From contig JAKDKP010000044.1 in NCBI GenBank assembly GCA_030453285.1, positions 1 to 9,505 of the forward strand: a stretch of DNA of 9,505 nucleotides. Direction: 5' to 3'. This document shows positions 1-5,530 of the stretch, in pieces; the stretch's first letter is position 1; every line of letters starts with the position of its first letter. The stretch comes from Propionibacteriales bacterium. GTDB taxonomy: Bacteria; Actinomycetota; Actinomycetes; Propionibacteriales; Propionibacteriaceae. The translations under genes and the position numbers were made by a program. The notes beneath the pieces were generated by a model. That model was given only the letters and a program-made list of their open reading frames with translations. It did no database searches and had not been told where the DNA came from.

Positions 1-111
1 ACGGTCCTCGCGCCGGTGACGCATCGTGCTGTACACCTCGTACGCATGGGTCGGCCCCTCGGCGAAGATCGCCAGGGCCGCCAAGGCGAGCGGGCTCAAA
101 CGCTGGGGCAT
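1..111 (-). CDS. PadR-family transcriptional repressor, N-terminal part (cut by window start)
   Basis: Only the first 37 codons lie in the window; the gene runs off the left edge. The translation begins MPQRLSPLALAALAIFAEGP and continues THAYEVYSTMRHRREDR. This is the opening helix and turn of the PadR winged-helix DNA-binding domain, which typically reads LSPLALAVLALLAEGPMHPYEMY. PadR proteins are dimeric repressors, often of their own gene and of a neighbouring efflux or stress gene, released by a small molecule. The ATG at 111 is preferred over the ATG at 117 because GGAGG at 122-118 sits 6 nt before the former and abuts the latter. The gene has its own promoter and lies just past the terminator of the sigM operon, so it is probably a separate unit. 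The ligand and targets cannot be told from this fragment. The family call rests on motif recognition only. Confidence 0.85.
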   Translation of the reverse strand, partial: MPQRLSPLALAALAIFAEGPTHAYEVYSTMRHRREDR

Positions 112-117
112 CAACAT

Positions 118-122
118 CCTCC
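118..122 (-). promoter_or_regulatory. Ribosome binding site of the padR-like gene
   Basis: GGAGG on the minus strand, 6 nt before the ATG at 111. It decides the start, because it touches the alternative ATG at 117 with no spacer. It is the right half of a perfect 10-bp palindrome CCTCCGGAGG (118-127). Confidence 0.75.
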
Positions 123-130
123 GGAGGGAC

Positions 131-146
131 TATTCCATCCGGAATA
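131..146. promoter_or_regulatory. Candidate operator (inverted repeat) over the padR promoter
   Basis: TATTCC-N4-GGAATA is a perfect 6-bp inverted repeat at 131-136 and 141-146. It overlaps the -10 box and the predicted transcription start of the padR-like gene, where a repressor would block initiation. PadR proteins commonly autoregulate through palindromes of this kind, so autorepression is inferred. The half-site does not match the ATGT-N8-ACAT pattern known for PadR itself. Confidence 0.45.
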
Positions 147-171
147 TATGCCTCGATCCCGCACGGTGCAA
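143..171 (-). promoter_or_regulatory. Promoter of the padR-like gene
   Basis: On the minus strand a -35-like TTGCAC (171-166) is followed by a 17-nt spacer and a -10 box TATATT (148-143). Transcription would start near 136, giving a leader of about 25 nt that carries the GGAGG site. The -10 box is among the most AT-rich spots in an otherwise GC-rich window. The -35 matches only the TTG part of the TTGACA consensus. Confidence 0.6.
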
Positions 172-189
172 GCCTGACGGCGCAACGGA

Positions 190-223
190 CCGACGCCGCC
201 GATCCAAGGATCGACGGCGTCGG
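190..223 (-). terminator. Rho-independent-type terminator of the five-gene operon
   Basis: Two 16-nt arms (190-205 and 208-223) are reverse complements except at one position. In minus-strand RNA that position is a U-G wobble, so the 16-bp stem is unbroken; in plus-strand RNA it would be a C-A mismatch. The stem starts 21 nt past the stop of the last operon gene (245) and ends before the padR promoter. No U-tract follows, which is common for actinobacterial terminators. The formal 2-nt loop would open to at least 4 nt. Confidence 0.8.
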
Positions 224-244
224 CTTCGTACGGCCCCTGTGGGC

Positions 245-583
245 TCAGAGGTTCTGGTGCTGCCGGGGGCGTAGAGCTGCCTTCTTGTCGGGGGCGGAGT
301 TCTCGAAGGTGCCCAGGGCCTGCTTGGCTCGTCGGGCCCGGGCGGCTTCCTGCTCCGCGGTGGCCCGGCCGGACTGGCGGCGTTCGCTCTCGGCGTTGAC
401 CACGGCAGCCAATCGCGCGGACACCTCGACCGGCATCTCCAGTACTGGCGCCTCGGCCAGCGCATGGCGGACGGCGTCCAGTTCGGGTTCGGCCAATTCG
501 GTGCTGAGAAGTCGTCCGAGGCCGGCGTCATCGATGGTGCCGGCGCGCAGGGCTTCCAGGTCGGAGGCGGTGAGGTCGGTCAT
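245..583 (-). CDS. Small anti-sigma-like protein downstream of sigM (hypothetical, 112 aa)
   Basis: A 112-residue hydrophilic protein, last gene of the operon. Residues 5-68 look like the N-terminal cytoplasmic part of actinobacterial anti-sigma factors: a short acidic helix (LEALRAGTIDDAGL), a helix rich in E, L and A, then PVEVSARLAAVVNAESERR at 51-69, close to the 'P-x-x-V-x-x-R-L-x-A-A-L' stretch common in those proteins. Residues 70-112 are charged and probably disordered. There is no HxxxCxxC zinc motif, no transmembrane segment and no signal peptide, so it should stay in the cytoplasm. In M. tuberculosis the equivalent position is held by Rv3912 (RsmA), the membrane anti-SigM factor. 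The start ATG at 583 overlaps the previous stop as ATGA, with GGAG 6 nt upstream. An anti-sigma role is inferred from position and weak similarity; it could be another small regulator. Confidence 0.72.
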   Translation of the reverse strand: MTDLTASDLEALRAGTIDDAGLGRLLSTELAEPELDAVRHALAEAPVLEMPVEVSARLAAVVNAESERRQSGRATAEQEAARARRAKQALGTFENSAPDKKAALRPRQHQNL

Positions 584-1284
584 GTCTGCTCCGTTGTATG
601 AGGACGGCTGCCCGCCCGGAGGCGGGGCGAGGTCGGTTCGACGTCGCTGGGGCCCGTTTCGGTTCCACCGGCCCGGGCATCGGTCTGGCCGTTCGACGTG
701 CCAAGGGTTCGTGATCCAGTGTGCCCCGGCTCGGCAACTGTGGTCGACCGCGCCGTCAGCGCACGGCCTTCGGCATCGAAGCGGGCGCTGTGATGATCCA
801 ACAGCCCGCGCTCGTGCAGGTGCACCACGCTGCGTCGGGCCTGCTTGTCGAAGACCGCGTCTCCGGAGAGGTCGAGCACCCAGGCCAGCACCGTCGAATG
901 GCCACCGGCAAAGAGGGCGGCCGGCAGCAGGGCGCGGAGCCCGGTGTCGTCGGTGATCCGGTAGCAGATGCCCGACCAGGTGGTCACCTCGTCAACGCGC
1001 CGCACCCGTCGGCCGTCGTACGAGCGCCAATGCCGCAGCCGGCGCACCCACAGCAAACGTCCGTCACGGATCATCTGGGCTCGCCGACGTATCCACACAT
1101 TGACGGCGAACAGCCCCCAGGCGAGCACGACCACCAGCACCACCGAGACCCATCCCACCGGGCGGCCAACGACCATGATCACCGTCAGCAGGCCCGCCGC
1201 ACCGCTGGCCAGACCGAGGTGGAGCTGCCAATTCCACTGCAACGGCAGGCTCGTCCCCCGAGGAGCGGGCTGATCGGCGGTCAC
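580..1284 (-). CDS. Two-helix membrane protein with PH-like cytoplasmic part, sigM operon (hypothetical, 234 aa)
   Basis: I do not recognise a named family. Residues 1-20 are polar; two hydrophobic helices follow at about 22-39 and 43-62, separated by RPVG. A run of positive charge after the second (IRRR at 65-68) suggests both ends face the cytoplasm. Residues 70-140 alternate short beta-like stretches (RLLWVRRLRHWRSYDG, DEVTTWSGICYRITDD) and end in a probable helix. This layout recalls bacterial PH-domain (bPH2/YdbT-like) membrane proteins. The tail from about 165 to 234 is rich in T, G, S, R and P and probably disordered. It starts at GTG 1284, overlapping the sigM stop as GTGA, and its own stop overlaps the next start as ATGA. 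AAGGAG at 1302-1297 is a rather distant ribosome binding site. Its place between sigM and the anti-sigma-like gene suggests a link to SigM control, which is inference. Confidence 0.8.
   Translation of the reverse strand: MTADQPAPRGTSLPLQWNWQLHLGLASGAAGLLTVIMVVGRPVGWVSVVLVVVLAWGLFAVNVWIRRRAQMIRDGRLLWVRRLRHWRSYDGRRVRRVDEVTTWSGICYRITDDTGLRALLPAALFAGGHSTVLAWVLDLSGDAVFDKQARRSVVHLHERGLLDHHSARFDAEGRALTARSTTVAEPGHTGSRTLGTSNGQTDARAGGTETGPSDVEPTSPRLRAGSRPHTTEQT
639..666 (-). promoter_or_regulatory. Candidate SigM-type ECF promoter before the anti-sigma-like gene
   Basis: The minus strand carries GGAACC (666-661), a 17-nt spacer and CGTCG (643-639). This matches the consensus published for M. tuberculosis SigM, GGAAC-N16-18-CGTCR. 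Initiation near 632 would give a leader of roughly 50 nt to the ATG at 583. The site lies in the low-complexity 3' end of the preceding gene, so it is also coding sequence and could be chance. It was the only good match I found by eye upstream of a gene in this operon. Confidence 0.4.
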
Positions 1285-1862
1285 CAGGGATCAGACTCCT
1301 TGAGATGTTGTACGAGGGGCAGCAGCTTGGCGCGGCCGCGGAAGCAGCGGCTCTTCACCGTGCCCGGGGCACAGCCGAGGATGATGGCGGCCTCCTCGAC
1401 CCGATAGCCCTCCATGTCGACCAGCACCAACGCCGCCCGCTGATCGGGGTTCAGTTGGCCCAACGCTTCGGCGATCAGCGCCTTGCGGTCCCGTTGGGCG
1501 ATCTGATCGCTGTGGTCGAGATCGGTGGTGGCCAGCATCGCGGCCCGGTCGGGGTCGTCGGGCAGCGGATCGGCCCGGCGCACCTTGTTGCGCCGGATGC
1601 GATCCAGGCAGGCGTTCACCACGATGCGGTGCAGCCAGGTGGTCACCTTGGCGTCACCCCGGAAGGAGGCGGCCCGCCGGAAGGCGGAGATGTAGGCGTC
1701 CTGCAGGGCGTCGGCGGCCTCCTCCGGATTGCGCATCGTCCGCAAGGCGATGGCCCACAACCGGTCACGGTGACGATGCACGAGTTCGGCGAAGGCATGC
1801 TCGTCACCATCGACGTGCGCCCGCAGAAGATCCTCGTCGGCCAACTCGTCGATCACCTTCAC
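1281..1862 (-). CDS. sigM: ECF RNA polymerase sigma factor, SigM type
   Basis: A 193-residue group 4 (ECF) sigma factor that would direct RNA polymerase to envelope or redox stress promoters. Sigma region 2 spans about 22-92, including DALQDAYISAF (51-61, core binding) and TTWLHRIVVNACLDRIRR (74-91, -10 recognition), nearly identical to remembered M. tuberculosis SigM (SSWLHRIVVNACLDRLRRNK). An acidic linker follows at 98-120. Sigma region 4 is at about 131-181, with the recognition helix near APGTVKSRCFRGRAKL (165-180) for the -35 element. The length is normal for an ECF factor. The start is GTG at 1862, overlapping the murJ stop as GTGA, with GAGG 7 nt upstream; the stop overlaps the next GTG the same way. 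It lies directly after murJ as in Mycobacterium and is followed by probable regulators. The SigM assignment rests on synteny and region 2; the regulon is unknown. Confidence 0.93.
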   Translation of the reverse strand: MKVIDELADEDLLRAHVDGDEHAFAELVHRHRDRLWAIALRTMRNPEEAADALQDAYISAFRRAASFRGDAKVTTWLHRIVVNACLDRIRRNKVRRADPLPDDPDRAAMLATTDLDHSDQIAQRDRKALIAEALGQLNPDQRAALVLVDMEGYRVEEAAIILGCAPGTVKSRCFRGRAKLLPLVQHLKESDPW

Positions 1863-4800
1863 CCGGACACCTCGATCTCGTTGACCCCGCCACGATAGTC
1901 GCCCTTGTCGGCAGGGAGCGCGGTCAGATACACCAGCAGGTAGCGCGCGGTGACCGGTTCGGCACTGGCCAACTCGACCTCCTTGGCCGCGTTCGCGGCC
2001 TGGGCGACCGGCTTCCAGTCGTCGGCCGACGTCAACGGCGGATCGGTCGCCGCCAGGTCGTTGGGCACCCTCAGCTCAAGATTCGTACCGGCCTTGTTCA
2101 TGATCAACTTCACGCGAGAGACGGCCACGGGTGCACCAAGATCGACGACCAACCCGACCCCGTCCTTGAGTCCGCCCAGTTGGGGGTCATTGAGGTAACG
2201 GACCGTGGTCCAACCCGTCTCGGGGTCACCATCGAAGGCCAGCCGGGTCTGGTCGGGGTTCTCGCGACCGTTTCCTGGCGGCGGGTCGAAGTCGGTGACG
2301 TCGGTGATCTTCCGGACGACCGGTCCGGGAGCGGGCGCGGCATCTTCCTGGTTGCCCCGGCCACCGGCCAGGCCCAGTTGGGTGACGACCGCGATCAACG
2401 CCACGATGATGATCATCACCAGCACGATGATCATGCCCAGCACCCAGCGTCGGCTGGCGGGAGCCGAATCGCTCACGCGCGGCAGCTTGGCTGTCTGCGG
2501 TGAGTCCGGGGAGCTCGGCAGGATCTCGGGCCGATCCGAGGTGGACTGGGCGCGGTACGCGGTCAGGGGTGACTGCGGCGCGATGAGCTGCGGATCGCCG
2601 ACGGTGATCTGCGGCACCGGATGCTGCAGGCGCCGTTCCAGGTCGGCCGAGGCGTCTGCGGTGCCGAGGACCTGGCCCAGAGCCGTGACGATCTGCGACG
2701 CCGTACGAAGGCCGCCGGCCCGGCGCGGGGAGGCACTGAGGATCTGCTCGCAGATCCGGTCCAGGGCGGGCGAGACACCATGTCGCACCTGACGGGGAGT
2801 GAACCAACCGTCCAGGCCGTCGGTGGGGGCCGCCTCCATGCCGAACCGGTTGCCGCCCGGCCAACGATGCACCAGGCAGGCGTACAGCACTCGACCAAGA
2901 TCAGCGACATCGTGCGCCTCCTCGGTCTCGGGGTGGAAGGCCGCCCGGCCTCGTTTGAGGGTGGTGGGATCGCCCGGATCGAGCTCGGGGCCGGGACGCA
3001 GTTCGGCGCGGATCGCCAGTTCGCCGATCTTGATGTTGCCGGTCGGGGTGATCCAGATGGTGCTGGGGCTGATCCGCAGATGATGCAGATCGGCGGCATG
3101 CACACCACTCATCGCATCGGCGACCTCCCGGACCAGCCAGGCCGACTCCAGGGCCGACAGTGGCCCGGCGGCCAGCATGGTGGTCAGGTTCTGGCCGGGG
3201 GTGTATTCGCTCACCACGTACGAGCCGTGTTCGGGATCGTCGGACTCGACGGCGTCCAGGATCCGGAGGAACCGTGAGTCGGTGGCGATCGCCGCCTTGC
3301 GCGCTGACGCCAGCGTCTCGGGGGATCGCTCGTCACCGGCCGGGAGCAGGTTGATCACCACCGAGCGGGACAGCACCGTGTCGAAAGCCCGCCAGGTCTC
3401 CACCGAGCGGCGTTCCTCCATCCGCTCCTCGAGGCGATAGCGGCGGCCCAGCACCGTCCCGGTCGTGATGTGACCCTCGAGCTGGTCGGAGTCGGGAAGT
3501 TCGGAGTGGGGGCGTTCGGGGTCGAGTTCGGCGTTGGCGTTGACCTCGCCCCTCGCCAGTGTCATCGGGTGTGCCTCTGCTGCCGCAACATCTGAACGTG
3601 CCATCGCGCTGACATCGAGGCCGGGGGAGTCCTCGCTGCTGCTACCGGTGGCGCTGTTCTGCATGGTAGGCCGAGCACCGGCATCCGGGCCAGCATGGCG
3701 CGCGGCGGCGGTCGAGTCGGCACCGGGAATCTCTGTCGCGGGGGACTCGACGACGGCCGGCTCCTCGGCCGATCGGTCCGCGGCCGCGCGCCGCCGCCGC
3801 AACACCGTCGAGACGATCGTGGTCACCTCCTCGATGTGCAGCAGCCGGCTCAGACCCACGAAGATCGCCACCGCGAGCACCCCGGACAGGGCCAACGAAC
3901 CGGCTCGGACCAGCTGGTTGTCACCCGATCCCCACAGGTACGTGATGCCGTACGCCACGATCGCGGCGGGAGCCACGGCCAGAGTCAACCGCACGCCGAG
4001 GCGGAGCAGGGGACGCGGATCAAGATCAGGTAGCCGGCGGCGCAACCAGATGAAGTCGACGACGAAGCCCACGCAGTACGCCGACGAGTAGGCCAGCCCC
4101 AGCGCCGGCGCGATGAACTGTGGTGCGTCGAACGGGAGCACCAACGCCAACGCGAAGCCGACGTTCAACACCACCACCAGACATTGCTGGAAGAATGGCG
4201 TACGGGTGTCCTCCATCGCATAGAAGGTGCGTTGGCACACGTAGTTGAGGGTGAACGGGACCAACCCGATCGCCAGCCCGAGCAGCGTCCACCCCATGAA
4301 CGGGGCATCGACCTTGCCCTTGCCGTTGCCGAACAGCAGGATCGCGATCGGCATGCACAGCACGCCAAGCGCGACCGCCGCCGGCAGCAGGGCGGTCAAC
4401 GCCAACCGCATCGTCTGGGTGGCCTCCCGTGCGACCCCGGCCAGATCGTGATCGGCGGCCAGTCGGGACGCCGCGGGCATCATCGCGGTGGCCAGCGAGA
4501 CCGTGATCAACGAGTGCGGCAGGATCCACACCAGCATGGTCTGGTTGTACGCGTTCCATCCGGCCGCGGGTTCGCCGCTGACACTCGCCCCGCTGGCCAG
4601 CCGGGTGATCACGACCAGTCCGAGCTGGGTCGCCAGCACGAATCCCAATGTCCACTTGGCCAGGTGGAAGGTGTGGCCCAAGCCGACCCCGCGCAGGTCG
4701 AACCGCGGTTGGAACTTGTGCCCCGTACGGCCGAGGAAGGGCACCAGGACCGCTGCCTGGGCGACGATGCCGAGCGTTGAGCCGATGCCGAGCACCAGCA

Positions 4801-5530
4801 GTTGGGCGGTGTTGAAGGTGGCCGAGGTGTCGGTGTCGGTGCCCCAGATGATCAGGTAGAGCACGAAGACGCCCACCGAGATCACATTGTTGGCGATCGG
4901 CGCCCACATCATCGGGCCGAACTTCTCGTGGGCGTTGAGCACCTGACCGGCCAGTACGTGCACGCCGTAGAAGAAGATCTGCGGCAGACACAGCGCTGCC
5001 AGCACGATCATCTGCTGGTAGTGATCCTGCAGCGCGGGGCTCTTCCACGCGCCGTCGGTGTAGATCTGCATGATCAATGGAGCCGCGACGACCGACACGA
5101 CCGTGATCACGCCGAGGATGATGCCCATCGCGGTCAGGATTCGATTGACGTAGGCGTCGCCGCCGTCCTTGTCGCGTTTGATGGCGCGGACGATCTGCGG
5201 GACGAAGACGGTGTTCAGGGCCCCGCCGGCGAGCAGGACATAGATCATGTTCGGCACGGTGTTCGCGAGCGCGAACATGTCGGCCTGTCGGGAGCCGTTG
5301 GCGATGACGGCCGCGAGCAGGATGGCCCGCAGGAAGCCGAAGAGTCGCGAGACCATCGTGCCGGCCGCCATCAACGCGCTCGCCGAGACCAGCGAGGAGG
5401 AGCGGTTCTCGGCTTGCTGCGCCGTCGGTGCGGTGGTCTCCCGTGGCAGGCCGTCGGCCTCGGCGCTGCGCTTCGGCTTGTAGTCCTGCTCGTGGTCGTG
5501 CCGGTCAGCTCTGTTGTCCCGGTCAGCCAT
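1859..5530 (-). CDS. murJ: Lipid II flippase MurJ (MviN) fused to a pseudokinase and an extracellular discoidin-like domain
   Basis: A 1223-residue membrane protein that moves lipid II across the membrane for peptidoglycan synthesis. Residues 45-570 form the MurJ/MviN transporter of the MOP superfamily; R62, R68 and D84 align by eye with E. coli MurJ R18, R24 and D39, while E. coli R52 aligns with Y97. A low-complexity linker (575-690) leads to a protein-kinase fold at 691-956 that has lost catalysis: the ATP-binding lysine is N727, the HRD aspartate is R819 and DFG is G836-E837-L838. A transmembrane helix (1028-1051) places residues 1070-1223, a discoidin/galactose-binding-like beta domain, outside the cell. 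This is the M. tuberculosis MviN layout (about 1180 aa), where PknB phosphorylates the pseudokinase and FhaA then binds. T856-T857 in the activation-loop region are candidate phosphosites (inferred). The start at 5530 overlaps the upstream stop by 8 nt. Confidence 0.96.
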   Translation of the reverse strand: MADRDNRADRHDHEQDYKPKRSAEADGLPRETTAPTAQQAENRSSSLVSASALMAAGTMVSRLFGFLRAILLAAVIANGSRQADMFALANTVPNMIYVLLAGGALNTVFVPQIVRAIKRDKDGGDAYVNRILTAMGIILGVITVVSVVAAPLIMQIYTDGAWKSPALQDHYQQMIVLAALCLPQIFFYGVHVLAGQVLNAHEKFGPMMWAPIANNVISVGVFVLYLIIWGTDTDTSATFNTAQLLVLGIGSTLGIVAQAAVLVPFLGRTGHKFQPRFDLRGVGLGHTFHLAKWTLGFVLATQLGLVVITRLASGASVSGEPAAGWNAYNQTMLVWILPHSLITVSLATAMMPAASRLAADHDLAGVAREATQTMRLALTALLPAAVALGVLCMPIAILLFGNGKGKVDAPFMGWTLLGLAIGLVPFTLNYVCQRTFYAMEDTRTPFFQQCLVVVLNVGFALALVLPFDAPQFIAPALGLAYSSAYCVGFVVDFIWLRRRLPDLDPRPLLRLGVRLTLAVAPAAIVAYGITYLWGSGDNQLVRAGSLALSGVLAVAIFVGLSRLLHIEEVTTIVSTVLRRRRAAADRSAEEPAVVESPATEIPGADSTAAARHAGPDAGARPTMQNSATGSSSEDSPGLDVSAMARSDVAAAEAHPMTLARGEVNANAELDPERPHSELPDSDQLEGHITTGTVLGRRYRLEERMEERRSVETWRAFDTVLSRSVVINLLPAGDERSPETLASARKAAIATDSRFLRILDAVESDDPEHGSYVVSEYTPGQNLTTMLAAGPLSALESAWLVREVADAMSGVHAADLHHLRISPSTIWITPTGNIKIGELAIRAELRPGPELDPGDPTTLKRGRAAFHPETEEAHDVADLGRVLYACLVHRWPGGNRFGMEAAPTDGLDGWFTPRQVRHGVSPALDRICEQILSASPRRAGGLRTASQIVTALGQVLGTADASADLERRLQHPVPQITVGDPQLIAPQSPLTAYRAQSTSDRPEILPSSPDSPQTAKLPRVSDSAPASRRWVLGMIIVLVMIIIVALIAVVTQLGLAGGRGNQEDAAPAPGPVVRKITDVTDFDPPPGNGRENPDQTRLAFDGDPETGWTTVRYLNDPQLGGLKDGVGLVVDLGAPVAVSRVKLIMNKAGTNLELRVPNDLAATDPPLTSADDWKPVAQAANAAKEVELASAEPVTARYLLVYLTALPADKGDYRGGVNEIEVSG

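Noticed and set aside
26..274. Plus-strand open frame of 82 codons at the left edge
   Set aside because: It runs through the padR fragment, its promoter and the terminator hairpin in antisense; the arginine runs come from the hairpin sequence.
1305..1898. Plus-strand open frame of 197 codons opposite sigM
   Set aside because: It is antisense to a clear ECF sigma factor and contains no plausible domain.
2398..2440. Repeated GATGATCAT-type motifs
   Set aside because: They encode the isoleucine- and methionine-rich transmembrane helix of MurJ, so the repetition follows from the protein sequence.
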